56,485 nt of DNA, taken from NCBI GenBank assembly GCA_945872355.1, contig CAMBZU010000001.1, positions 80,676 to 137,160 of the forward strand, read 5' to 3'. The notes under the pieces were generated by a model. That model made no database searches, was not told where the DNA came from, and saw nothing but the letters and a program-made list of their open reading frames with translations. Source of the stretch: Chitinophaga pinensis. Its GTDB lineage: Bacteria; Bacteroidota; Bacteroidia; UBA4408. The translations under genes were made by a program, and so were the position numbers. How positions within the stretch are numbered: the stretch's first letter is position 1; every line of letters starts with the position of its first letter. This document shows, piece after piece, positions 44,311 through 52,942 of the stretch.

Positions 44311-46302
44311 TTATTCCCTCTCTAGCAAAAGCTCTATTGGCGCTATTTCCAAAGAGTCAACAGCTAAACTATCTTTAATTAAAATAAGTTCTTTTGCTGG
44401 CCCAGTTAAGTTTATATCTGGTAACAAAGCTAGTTTTTGTTCTTCAGTAATAATTTCTTTTCGCAACAAATGATTGGCAATGATTCTATAAAAATCAGCT
44501 ACATGCGGTTTCAATTTTCCGCTTTCATCAAAGTTATATTTAAACCATTTCGGACGTGGTACAATCATCGCCAAATAAATGCTTTCTGCCAAAGTTAAAT
44601 CTGCAGCTTTTTTATTAAAGTAATAAGCCGATGCTTCGCCTGCACCATAAATGCCCGGGCCCCATTCAATAATGTTTAAATACACTTCATACATACGTTC
44701 TTTGCTGGCAATGTTGTTGCTTTCTATGAGCCAAACAATAAGTGCTTCTTCTACTTTACGCGCAATAGTTTTATTTCTTGTTAAAAAAACATTTTTAACT
44801 AATTGCATACTAATGGTGCTGCCGCCTCTTGCAAAACGACCTTTCTTGTAATTCTCCGCAATTGATTTTCTAAAAGCATTTTCATTAAAACCATTATGCC
44901 AATAAAAATTTCCATCTTCAGAAGTCATTAAAGCATTTTGCAAATAAGGACTTATGCTTGCAATAGGCGTGTAATTGGGATTTGAAGGCCCAACTAAAAA
45001 GCTTCTTACTGCATGTCCTCTTTCAAAAGCAGTGTATAAAAATTCTTCATTTAATTTATTTAATCGCGCCTCACCATAAGAAATAATTTTGAATTTATTT
45101 TTAGGCATACTGCATACAAACTGCACACTATCGGGCAATTTAGTATCCATAAAAAAGTGCATGTTAAAACCTAAATCTCCTTTGGTTTGTATGCCTTCTA
45201 TATTAGTAAATAGGCCTATCGGTAATGATTTAAAAAAGGCTTGAGAAGGCATTAATGGAATTTTAAAATCAACCCCCAACGTTTTTTTGGGGCTATGCTG
45301 ATAATGCACAAATGGCTTAATCAACATTTTATTTAGTTGAATGCTCGTGCTGCTATCAAGGCTCAATTCAGACACTCCAATATTAAATTTATAGTTTATT
45401 TCAGCATAAGCCAATTCAATATTTTTTGGTGAAATACGCCAATGGTTAATTGCACCTTTCTTAATCAATGCTTTACCCTCTAAAGATAATACATCGCTAT
45501 CATAATCGGTTTGATTTAAGGCGACTAATAAAGTGTCAAAACTGATAGAGAGATTTAAAAAACTTTTTAAAATTGGAAAACTACTTGAATCTTTTAAAGT
45601 AGCAGGATATAAACTAAAACTCAGCGTGCGCTCCGATTTATCTACCTGCCCATTTAAAATATAGTGGCTTTTGCCTTTGCTTTCAATGGTATTGATATTA
45701 CAATGAAATTGCCCATCAATAAAACGCAATGTATCTATACTTGTTTTAAAATAGGCCGTATCGCGTTGCAAGGCCATTGTGGTACTTAGCACTTGTACCT
45801 TTTGAGGAATCACATCAAAAATGGTTTTCACCAAATTATAGGTTAAATTGCCAATATCAATATTCCCTTTTGTTGTTTCAAGTGTATCGTTGTCTTCGTT
45901 TTTTTTACTTTTTAGCATAAAAGAAATATTGTCCTTTTTAGCTGTTTTAAATATCTTTATAGCAGTTGAGTCAATGAACACCTCATCAAGTCTAATATGC
46001 GCTAAAACAAGCGGTAATATCTTAATATGCGCTTCCAATGAAGCAATAGTTAGTAAAGTGTCTCCAGTGGGCGCACTCAAACAAATATTTTGCAATGAAA
46101 CGTTACTTAAGCCGCTAAAAGCAGCTTGTTGAATCACTAAAGTTCCTTTATATTTTTGATTAAACTTGTTCGTCACCTTGTCAATGGCCCAATGCAGCAT
46201 GGTGTTTCTTAACAAGAAAAATAAAATAATCAAAAACATTAAAAGTAAACCCAAAAATTTGAGTAGCTTTTTCTTATCTTTAAGCAAGGCAGGTATTTTC
46301 AA
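44311..46302 (-). CDS. AsmA-like protein with C-terminal GT51 transglycosylase domain
   Basis: 663 residues. One N-terminal transmembrane helix (about 14-30), then ~390 residues of AsmA-like repeats (FSGLSNVSLQNICLSAPTGDTLLTIASLEAHIKI would be the opening strands). The C-terminal ~240 residues are a peptidoglycan glycosyltransferase of family GT51: EDGNFYWHNGF with the catalytic Glu, GGSTISMQLVKN, RKVEEALIVWLIE and KERMYEVYLNIIEWG. There is no transpeptidase domain, so it polymerises lipid II only, like MtgA. The start is TTG 46302, since a stop codon directly precedes it in frame and no ATG occurs before residue 22. Confidence 0.82.
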   Translation of the reverse strand: MKIPALLKDKKKLLKFLGLLLMFLIILFFLLRNTMLHWAIDKVTNKFNQKYKGTLVIQQAAFSGLSNVSLQNICLSAPTGDTLLTIASLEAHIKILPLVLAHIRLDEVFIDSTAIKIFKTAKKDNISFMLKSKKNEDNDTLETTKGNIDIGNLTYNLVKTIFDVIPQKVQVLSTTMALQRDTAYFKTSIDTLRFIDGQFHCNINTIESKGKSHYILNGQVDKSERTLSFSLYPATLKDSSSFPILKSFLNLSISFDTLLVALNQTDYDSDVLSLEGKALIKKGAINHWRISPKNIELAYAEINYKFNIGVSELSLDSSTSIQLNKMLIKPFVHYQHSPKKTLGVDFKIPLMPSQAFFKSLPIGLFTNIEGIQTKGDLGFNMHFFMDTKLPDSVQFVCSMPKNKFKIISYGEARLNKLNEEFLYTAFERGHAVRSFLVGPSNPNYTPIASISPYLQNALMTSEDGNFYWHNGFNENAFRKSIAENYKKGRFARGGSTISMQLVKNVFLTRNKTIARKVEEALIVWLIESNNIASKERMYEVYLNIIEWGPGIYGAGEASAYYFNKKAADLTLAESIYLAMIVPRPKWFKYNFDESGKLKPHVADFYRIIANHLLRKEIITEEQKLALLPDINLTGPAKELILIKDSLAVDSLEIAPIELLLERE

Positions 46303-46348
46303 TTACCAAATTTGTTTCAATGAATAATTGATAACCATTAAATTTAAA

Positions 46349-47860
46349 TTAATGTTCGGGGCGCATTTGCGGGAAGAAAATTACATCTTGAATAGAATTT
46401 GAGTTGGTCATAATCATGGCCAATCGATCAATACCAATGCCTAAACCAGAGGTTGGAGGCATACCAAATTCAATGGCACGTAAAAAATCCTCATCAAGCA
46501 CCATGGCCTCTTCATCACCACGTTTACCTAATTCTAATTGCTCTTCAAAGCGCTTGCGTTGATCAATAGGGTCGTTTAATTCACTATAAGCATTGCAAAT
46601 TTCTTTACCATTGCAAATGGCTTCAAAGCGCTCTACCAAGCCTTTTTTACTGCGATGCTTTTTAGCTAATGGCGACATTTCCTCCGGATAATCAGTGATG
46701 AACGTAGGTTGTATCAATTGACCTTCACATTTCTCCCCAAAAATTTCATCAATAATTTTACCACGACCCATGCTAGCATCAACATGTATGCCAAGTGATT
46801 TGGCAGTTTCAGCCATGGTTTTTTCATCCATTTCACTAATGTCAATACCAGTAAAATGTTGAATAGCTTCGTACATGGTAAAACGTTTCCATGGGCGTTG
46901 GAAACTGATGGTATGTTCACCTACTTTTACTTCATTGGTGCCATGTAAATCAAGTGCTACTTTCTCTACCATGGTCTCCACCAAATTCATCATCCAGTTA
47001 TAATCTTTGTAAGCCACGTACAATTCCATTTGTGTAAACTCTGGATTGTGAAAACGACTCATGCCTTCATTGCGGAAATCTTTAGCAAATTCATACACAC
47101 CTTCAAAGCCGCCTACGATTAGTTTTTTAAGATACAGCTCATTCGCAATACGCAAATAAAGCGTCATATCTAATGTATTGTGATGTGTTTTAAACGGTCG
47201 GGCAGCTGCGCCACCATATATTGGTTGCAAAATGGGTGTTTCAACTTCTAAATAACCTTTGTTATTTAAGAAACTGCGCATTGAGTTGGTTAATTGTGTT
47301 CTTTTAATAAAAGCAAAACGTACTTCAGGATTTACAATTAAATCTAAATAACGCATGCGGTAGCGTTGTTCAGGATCTTTGAATGCATCAAAGGTATTGC
47401 CTTGCTCATCGGTTTTAACAATAGGCAATGGCTTTAATGATTTTGTTAGTAATGTTAATGATGATACATGTATGGTAGTTTCACCAGTTTGGGTTGTAAA
47501 CACATAACCCGTAACACCTATGATATCGCCAATATCTAATAACTTTTTGAAAACAGTATTGTAAAAAGTCTTGTCCTCATCTGGGCAAATTTCATCACGC
47601 TTAATGTAAATTTGAATACGGCCAGTACTATCTTGCAACTCAGCGAAAGAGGCATTTCCCATAATGCGTCTAGACATGATGCGCCCTGCTATGCTGATAT
47701 TTTTATAACTCAATTTATCACGTTCATAATTTTCATGAATATCGGCTGCATGTGTATTTACCTCAAAAGCCTCGGCAGGGTAGGGGTTAATTCCTAAATT
47801 TATGATTTCCTGTAAGGATTGTCGTCTGATATTTTCTTGTTCTGATAATTCAGTGCTCAT
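46349..47860 (-). CDS. lysS: Lysyl-tRNA synthetase, class II
   Basis: 503 residues from ATG 47860. It charges tRNA-Lys with lysine. An OB-fold anticodon-binding domain (about 45-160; SIAGRIMSRRIMGNASFAEL, IGVTGYVFTTQTGE) precedes the class II core with motif 1 (RTQLTNSMRSFLNNKGYLEVETP), motif 2 (FRNEGMSRFHNPEFTQME) and motif 3 (GLGIGIDRLAM). The family's typical ending LKFFP-like region (IQDVIFFPQMRPEH) is present. An upstream ATG at 47911 adds 17 residues without homology and lies upstream of the -7 element, so it is rejected. Confidence 0.96.
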   Translation of the reverse strand: MSTELSEQENIRRQSLQEIINLGINPYPAEAFEVNTHAADIHENYERDKLSYKNISIAGRIMSRRIMGNASFAELQDSTGRIQIYIKRDEICPDEDKTFYNTVFKKLLDIGDIIGVTGYVFTTQTGETTIHVSSLTLLTKSLKPLPIVKTDEQGNTFDAFKDPEQRYRMRYLDLIVNPEVRFAFIKRTQLTNSMRSFLNNKGYLEVETPILQPIYGGAAARPFKTHHNTLDMTLYLRIANELYLKKLIVGGFEGVYEFAKDFRNEGMSRFHNPEFTQMELYVAYKDYNWMMNLVETMVEKVALDLHGTNEVKVGEHTISFQRPWKRFTMYEAIQHFTGIDISEMDEKTMAETAKSLGIHVDASMGRGKIIDEIFGEKCEGQLIQPTFITDYPEEMSPLAKKHRSKKGLVERFEAICNGKEICNAYSELNDPIDQRKRFEEQLELGKRGDEEAMVLDEDFLRAIEFGMPPTSGLGIGIDRLAMIMTNSNSIQDVIFFPQMRPEH

Positions 47861-47880
47861 GATTGTTTTTTGCGTTTGCA

Positions 47881-47912
47881 CAAACCTACAGCAATTCGTT
47901 AAATTGTGCAAG
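47881..47912 (-). promoter_or_regulatory. lysS promoter (Bacteroidota type)
   Basis: On the minus strand CTTG (47912-47909), 20 bases, then TAGGTTTG (47888-47881), an exact TAnnTTTG. The distance to ATG 47860 is 20 bases, which supports that start. Confidence 0.7.
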
Positions 47913-48062
47913 TGTAATGTTTATATAAATTTTGCGACGCTTTATGAACTAATATAGTTTATGTATCATGAACTTATTTTTCATAAAAACACCTTTCAAT
48001 AGCGCTGCTCAATAACTCACAATGCATCTTAAAAATATAGTTTTGTTTTAAGATTAAAGCAC

Positions 48063-51000
48063 CTATTTAACTACGAGCTTTTTATTCAAAACTTTGTCGT
48101 TATTCACTACTTGCACCATGTAAACGCCGGCAGATAAAGTTGAAATATCAATCACATTATTTTGCTTGTTATTGCTGATTTTATTTTGCAACACTACTTT
48201 GCCTAAATGATCTGTTATGAGCATATCCCAAACTTCGTTTTTAACAGCTCCTTCAATTGCCAAAGTAAATTGGTTACTTGCAGGGTTGGGTGCAATGGTT
48301 AAATGTGGTGTGTCGAAAAGTTGCTCTTGTTTAATACTTGTTGTCGACTGAATATTAATATTGTCGAGATATAGTGCTTGCCCGTAATGGCCTTTATTAG
48401 TAAATGAAATAATAACATCAACAAGCGGATCTACCACAGCTAAATTGATTACTTCTGTTCTCCATTCTGTGCTAGTTGGTTCAAAACGAACAGCGGTAAT
48501 GGCAGGTGCAGTGGAAAGAATATCTCCACCCTTCAAATAAAGCTCAGTAAATGTTCCTCCGCAATCTGTGCTATAACTAACTTGTAAAGTATCAGAGTAA
48601 CTATTGTCATATTTTGCATAGGCGATATCAAAACTTAAAATTGGATTCTGAATGTTGCTTAAATCATATTTTGCGGTCCATATATCATCTTTTTTTCCTT
48701 GCACATCAATATAATAATTATCAAAAAACATACTCTTGCTACCATTGCCGTAGGCGCTTGTAAAGTCGCAGTATGACCAGTTTACAAAGTTTGCACCATC
48801 ATCATAATATTTCCAAGTTTGTGGCAATGCATTGTTTTCAAATGTTTCGGTAAAAGGCAAAGGATCTTGTCCTTGTGTGCTCACCACGCCTGTTTTGGTA
48901 ACAGTATAGCTCTGTCCGTTATAGGTTAAAATTAAAGTAGCATCAAATACACCACTTGCATTATATTGCACTGCAGGATATTTTAATATTGAATTTGATG
49001 GGCTTCCGCCAGGAAATGTCCATTGATAGGTGGCACCCGCAGGAACCACGCTATGATCAACAAAATGAATGCTATCACCCGGGCAATAATAAGTGGCATA
49101 GTCGGCACTGAAATCGGCTACCACGCTTGATGGCTCGTAAAAAGGGCTTTCCCAGATGCCAATACCTGCATTGGCCAACCTAATTTTTTCACCTTTATAA
49201 AATGGCAACATATTAATGGGGTGTGTAATTACAGGCAAACCTTGGCTAAAATCATCCCAATTGGGCATGCTATTATTTTTATAAAAAGCAGTGCCATTAT
49301 TCATTGCCAAATAAACACCACCATTGGTGCCTCTTTGGTGACACATGCTATAAATTTCTTTGCCATCTAAATTGCTATCAGTAATGTTTGTCCAATTTGC
49401 GCCAGCATCGGTTGTTTTATAAACTTTATTGCCATTGCTGCCATTGGTGTAGCCAAGCCACAATTCGTTTTCGTTACTGCTACTTAAACAAAAGAAAATA
49501 TTCCTTTTATTGCTTTGAGGAATTGTAACTGTAGTCCAAGTAATGCCATTGTCAATTGATTTTTTAAGTTGAGAAAAATTGCCTACCACTAATTGCGCAT
49601 AAAATACATTTGGATTTACGCTGCTTTGTTCAATCCACAATACCAAATTGCCAGCACCTGCGCCAATACTTGCAATTGGAGCAAAGCTTCCGCCGCCATC
49701 GGTGCTTTTATAAAACTGATTGTTTTTTCCCATGTAAGCAATGTTCCAATATCTATAATCGAATATGATACGAGAGCTTTCATTAAACCAATAACTTTCG
49801 TTAGGATCACTGGCCATGCTGAAAGAGCTGGCTACACCACTGGTAGTTGTAGGAATTACCACACCATTGATATCGCTAAAATAAGTTTTTCTTTCATTGC
49901 TGTAATTGACATAACCAGTGGGCGCTTCGCCACCGCCCAATTGTAAAAAGGTGCCTTGCGGATAGCCTTCATAATACGCTGCATTACCATTGTGATATCT
50001 ACCACCAACCATAATATCTTCATTCCAGCCTTGATCAAAGCCCCAAAAATCGCCACCCCAAATACCTTTGGTACGGCTGTCATGTGCAGCAAACCAAGAG
50101 GTTGAATAGTTGATTCCACCATCGCAGCTGAGCCATACTTCTTCGGTATTGTTGGGTGTTAATCTGTTGATTAATGTTTGCATATCGGGATGCACTTGTG
50201 GTATGTTACCTACATAACCACCAACCGCATTAATGGTTTGACTGCCATTGGTACTTTGCCATAAACTTAAACCACCAAATAAAATATTGTTTTCGTTGAG
50301 GTGTGATGCGATAATGGTTGTGTTGTAATAAATTTGATTATACGTATTGTTGTCGCCACCAAATGTCATAGGGTTTGGATGCGTATTAAAATCGTAAGGT
50401 GCACCAATAGTGCCATGCGGATTGGTCCATGTTTCGCCACCATCATTACTCACATAAATGCCAATAAAACCATGTGTTTGCAGGGCAGCAGTACTTTGAC
50501 TTTCGCCAACCAATAAGGCATAAATTTTATTCGGATTAGCAGCGGTAACAGCAATTTTAGTCCCTCTGCTATTAATTAAACCAGCATCAGCAGCTGGCAC
50601 GGTGAACCATCCATTTGGTTTAATTGTAAATGTATTGCCACCATCAGTTGATTTAAAAAAGTTTGAAATGCCTGTAGCATTAACATGTTGTGAAGCAAAA
50701 ACAATAGTTGGGTCATTCACTTTTAGCACCACACTTAAGCATTCTTCAGTCAATACTTCTGTCCAATTATTGCCATCATCAGTAGTTTTAAAAAGTCCTT
50801 CACTGGTTGCTGCAAAAATAATATTAGCTTGAGTTGGATGAAAAGCAATTTGATGAGTTTCAATATTTAAGGCTTGAAAGGAGGCTTGTCCAATGACATT
50901 CCAAGTAAGACCACCATCAATTGTTTTATATAATTCGTTGGCTGCACCAGCAATTACAATATCAGGATTTGTTGGATGGATTTGAATACTTCTAACAGTT

Positions 51001-51563
51001 GAAATTAAATAATTGGCACTTACATAAGTCCATTGTAATCCTTTATTAATGCTTTTGTAAATTCCTCCAGATTCGCCACCACAATAAAGCACTTGCGGAT
51101 TACTTATGGATTGATCTATACAATATACATTGGAATGCCAAGAGCGCGCTACATTAGTATCATTCACATTGTATTTTGCTTGTAAGTGTAATTCTGGGCC
51201 GGCAAAAGTCCAGTTAGCAGCGCGGTTTGTATTTGATTTTTTTTGTGCTTCAATGGCTCTTCTTTCTTGTGTGGTAGGAATTTTCACAAAACCATTTCCA
51301 TCAATATTATTTTTAACAGCGCTGCGCCATCTCTTATAAATGCCCACATAAATACTGCTTTCTTCACCTTCATCTTCGGGTTTGTTGTTGGCTTTAAAAG
51401 CGCTGTCTACTTTATAAACATTAGGGTTTTGAGCATACATCATTTTAACCCATTGTGGTAAATTGGGGTCGTTTTGATTGGGTTTGTAAGTATAGCTTTG
51501 TGAAAAAGTAAAGGTAGATAAAAGGCAAAGCCCTATGTTGAATGTAATTTTTTTGAAAAGCAT
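48063..51563 (-). CDS. Secreted Asp-box propeller/PKD protein with T9SS sorting domain
   Basis: 1166 residues. Signal peptide about 1-21 (ending TFSQ). Asp-box propeller blades at about 110-810 (GGIYKSINKGLQW, LYKTIDGGLTW, FKTTDDGNNW, KSIDNGITW), a PKD domain at about 825-905 (VVADFSADYATYYCPGDSI ... YQWTFPGGSPS), a choice-of-anchor/MAM-like jelly roll (TETFENNALPQTW, WTAKYDLSNIQNPILSFDIA, ALYLDNINI) and a T9SS domain (about 1090-1166; HLTIAPNPASNQFTL ... GVYMVQVVNNDKVLNKKLV). It resembles the 17339 protein but is larger. Weak AT-only hairpin 48026-48054 follows its stop. Confidence 0.85.
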   Translation of the reverse strand: MLFKKITFNIGLCLLSTFTFSQSYTYKPNQNDPNLPQWVKMMYAQNPNVYKVDSAFKANNKPEDEGEESSIYVGIYKRWRSAVKNNIDGNGFVKIPTTQERRAIEAQKKSNTNRAANWTFAGPELHLQAKYNVNDTNVARSWHSNVYCIDQSISNPQVLYCGGESGGIYKSINKGLQWTYVSANYLISTVRSIQIHPTNPDIVIAGAANELYKTIDGGLTWNVIGQASFQALNIETHQIAFHPTQANIIFAATSEGLFKTTDDGNNWTEVLTEECLSVVLKVNDPTIVFASQHVNATGISNFFKSTDGGNTFTIKPNGWFTVPAADAGLINSRGTKIAVTAANPNKIYALLVGESQSTAALQTHGFIGIYVSNDGGETWTNPHGTIGAPYDFNTHPNPMTFGGDNNTYNQIYYNTTIIASHLNENNILFGGLSLWQSTNGSQTINAVGGYVGNIPQVHPDMQTLINRLTPNNTEEVWLSCDGGINYSTSWFAAHDSRTKGIWGGDFWGFDQGWNEDIMVGGRYHNGNAAYYEGYPQGTFLQLGGGEAPTGYVNYSNERKTYFSDINGVVIPTTTSGVASSFSMASDPNESYWFNESSRIIFDYRYWNIAYMGKNNQFYKSTDGGGSFAPIASIGAGAGNLVLWIEQSSVNPNVFYAQLVVGNFSQLKKSIDNGITWTTVTIPQSNKRNIFFCLSSSNENELWLGYTNGSNGNKVYKTTDAGANWTNITDSNLDGKEIYSMCHQRGTNGGVYLAMNNGTAFYKNNSMPNWDDFSQGLPVITHPINMLPFYKGEKIRLANAGIGIWESPFYEPSSVVADFSADYATYYCPGDSIHFVDHSVVPAGATYQWTFPGGSPSNSILKYPAVQYNASGVFDATLILTYNGQSYTVTKTGVVSTQGQDPLPFTETFENNALPQTWKYYDDGANFVNWSYCDFTSAYGNGSKSMFFDNYYIDVQGKKDDIWTAKYDLSNIQNPILSFDIAYAKYDNSYSDTLQVSYSTDCGGTFTELYLKGGDILSTAPAITAVRFEPTSTEWRTEVINLAVVDPLVDVIISFTNKGHYGQALYLDNINIQSTTSIKQEQLFDTPHLTIAPNPASNQFTLAIEGAVKNEVWDMLITDHLGKVVLQNKISNNKQNNVIDISTLSAGVYMVQVVNNDKVLNKKLVVK

Positions 51564-51587
51564 AGTTTTATAATTTAGGGCTAAAAT

Positions 51588-51622
51588 AAAAAAAGATAAT
51601 GAATTGTGTAGATTATCTTTTT
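51588..51622. repeat. Hairpin at left edge of the RAYT island (28-bp direct repeat)
   Basis: An 11-bp stem AAAAAGATAAT/ATTATCTTTTT with an 11-base loop, 26 bases upstream of the T9SS gene start. Bases 51579-51606 are identical to 52771-52799 except for one extra T, so the island between them is bracketed by a direct repeat. The stretch 51623-51801 between this and the first REP-like repeat holds nothing I recognise. Confidence 0.7.
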
Positions 51623-51801
51623 CCTGAGCGTTTTTAATAGCCCTTAAAATTGCTTTATAGTTTATTTATATACTACTTTTATATTTTACTTCAGCTTAAT
51701 AACTATGGATGATTTTTTAAAGTTATTTGAAAAAATAAAAAGAATGCAATCATTATTACTTATTTGAAGTCTTGAATCATTTTTTGTACATTTAGTAAAA
51801 T

Positions 51802-51854
51802 CCGCACTCGCTCGCGTCCCGCGAGTGAGCCTACCATGCGGGCTCCGACCGCTT
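51802..51854 (-). repeat. REP-like GC-rich repeat, type A copy 1
   Basis: 53 bp, 52 identical to 52081-52133. On the minus strand it reads GGTCGGAGCCCGCATGGTA then a hairpin CACTCGC-GGGAC-GCGAGCGAGTG. The GC richness stands out in this AT-rich DNA. Confidence 0.85.
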
Positions 51855-51925
51855 AAATAAAAGCAAATCAAGGTACGCAGATCTTTAGATGACATTATAG
51901 TGAAGTAAACCAAGATGCTTTTTAT

Positions 51926-51978
51926 ACAGGCCAGCCGCCTAAAGGTATCATCACGCGAAGGAGGCGAGCGATGGCTTA
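51926..51978 (+). repeat. REP-like GC-rich repeat, type B copy 1
   Basis: 53 bp, about 44 identical to 52724-52776: ACAGGCCAGCCGCCTAAAGG, then the hairpin core CACGCGAAGGAGGCGAGCGA. The core aligns with the type A hairpin when A is read on the other strand. Confidence 0.75.
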
Positions 51979-51990
51979 GGATTGTTTGAA

Positions 51991-52025
51991 TAAAAAAATG
52001 GTCGGAGCTTGTGCTACCGACCATT
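51991..52025 (-). terminator. Intrinsic terminator downstream of the ilvE relic
   Basis: On the minus strand AATGGTCGGTAGC (one bulged base) pairs with GCTCCGACCATT across a 4-base loop, followed by TTTTTTT and ATTC. Strong terminator 20 bases after the relic stop codon. Confidence 0.85.
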
Positions 52026-52045
52026 CAATAAATGAATTCAATATT

Positions 52046-52078
52046 TTAAATCTTCGTCAACCAGCCAAACTGATCATC
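52046..52078 (-). pseudogene. Relic of the last ten codons of a second ilvE
   Basis: On the minus strand it encodes DDQFGWLTKI plus TAA. The functional ilvE at 52943 ends DDQFGWLTRI plus TAG. Within the aligned 39 bases seven differ, all at synonymous positions apart from a Lys/Arg exchange and the stop form. The type A repeat begins two bases upstream of the relic and nothing else of the gene remains. Confidence 0.75.
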
Positions 52079-52080
52079 TC

Positions 52081-52133
52081 CCGCACTCGCTCGCGTCCCG
52101 CGAGTGAGCGTACCATGCGGGCTCCGACCGCTT
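52081..52133 (-). repeat. REP-like GC-rich repeat, type A copy 2
   Basis: Second copy of the 51802 repeat, one base different. It lies between the ilvE relic and the 3' end of the transposase gene, 13 bases from the latter's stop codon. Confidence 0.85.
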
Positions 52134-52146
52134 CAAGAAAAACATT

Positions 52147-52679
52147 TTAAAGTTCACACATTCTTAAGGGACTATCTGGGCAAGCGCTGCTATATACATA
52201 AGTTGTAGCATCATTAACAATTCCTGCAATTACCGGATTTTCATGAATGTAATTTACTTTTTGCAGGATGACATTATTGCTGAAGAGTTCCGTAGGATGA
52301 TTGGTATATTGCCACAAATGGTACTCATCGTATTGGCTATTTTTATTTGCAAAATAATTAAACTGATATAATAACCAATCTCTTCTGCTTTCTTGAGGGT
52401 TGTTAATTATTTCCTAATGAGTTTTTTAGAGGTCACACTTTTAAATCTTCCTAAAAGTTCAGTTAAATGAAGCTCGTTATTCCTTCTTGCAATAATATGT
52501 ATATGGTTCGACATAATTACGTAAGCAAAAATTTCTAATCCTTCTTTTTCCTGACAATGCTTTAGGTTTTCAACTAAAATTTGTTTGTAGCATTCACGAT
52601 CAAATAAGTTAATCCAACCCACAATAGTAAGAGTTACAAAATACAAACAATCAGGATATGTTTTTTTGTTTTCTGACAT
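52147..52679 (-). pseudogene. REP-associated tyrosine transposase (IS200-like Y1_Tnp), one-base frameshift
   Basis: The first 90 codons (52679-52410) encode the Y1 transposase N-terminal half: YFVTLTIVGWINLFDRECY, IFAYVIMSNHIHIIARR with the HUH-type His-x-His, and LLGRFKSVTSKKLIRK. That frame ends in TAA at 52409. One added A in the T/A run at 52410-52412 restores a continuous frame to a TAA at 52147, coding for NNPQESRRDWLLYQF, YHLWQYTNHPTELF, QKVNYIHENPVIAGIV and YVYSSAC, the C-terminal half of the same family. Full length would be about 177 residues. Repeats A and B in opposite orientations flank it, as in REP/RAYT pairs. The break may be real decay or a sequence error. Confidence 0.85.
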
Positions 52680-52723
52680 GGTGTAAAGATAAATATTAGC
52701 CTAAACAAATCTAATTTTTTCAC

Positions 52724-52776
52724 ACAGGCCAGAGGCCTAAGGGTATTATCACTCGCAGGATGCGAGCGATGGCTAA
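52724..52776 (+). repeat. REP-like GC-rich repeat, type B copy 2
   Basis: ACAGGCCAGAGGCCTAAGGG, containing a small GGCC-AGA-GGCC hairpin, then the core CACTCGCAGGATGCGAGCGA. The core differs from the type A core at two loop-side bases. It is 45 bases upstream of the transposase start. Confidence 0.78.
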
Positions 52777-52780
52777 AATT

Positions 52781-52817
52781 AAAAAAAGATAATGAATTGG
52801 TATCATTATCTTTTTTT
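52781..52817. terminator. Bidirectional terminator between ilvE and the RAYT island
   Basis: A 15-bp perfect stem A7-GATAATGA / TCATTATC-T7 with a 7-base loop. In either direction a T7 run follows the GC-containing stem. It lies about 125 bases after the ilvE stop and matches the hairpin at 51588 in its left arm. Confidence 0.7.
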
Positions 52818-52830
52818 ACATATTAAATTA

Positions 52831-52901
52831 TACCAATACAACTTGAAATTAGTACAATAAGGCTTTGCCGCAATTGGACTAAATTGAGAGTGTAATCGGT
52901 A
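52831..52901. repeat. Diverged palindromic-end element
   Basis: Begins TACCAATACAACTT and ends GTGTAATCGGTA, so its ends are inverted relatives of each other and of the ends of 43790-43912. The middle shares TGCCG...AAATTGAG with that unit. Weak relationship to the 51-bp repeat. Confidence 0.4.
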
Positions 52902-52942
52902 TTAGTGCTTAATTTAAATCATACTTGTGTTTATTACAAATT

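Noticed and set aside
48026-48054. Terminator after the large T9SS gene
   Set aside because: The 9-bp stem is mostly A-T and is not followed by a T run, so it was not listed as a terminator.
51705-51767. 20-codon plus-strand frame MDDFLKLFEKIKRMQ...
   Set aside because: Too short, with no promoter or neighbour to support it.
51686-52024. 112-codon minus-strand open frame
   Set aside because: It runs through the REP-like repeats and the terminator hairpin; its composition comes from the GC-rich repeats and it resembles no protein.
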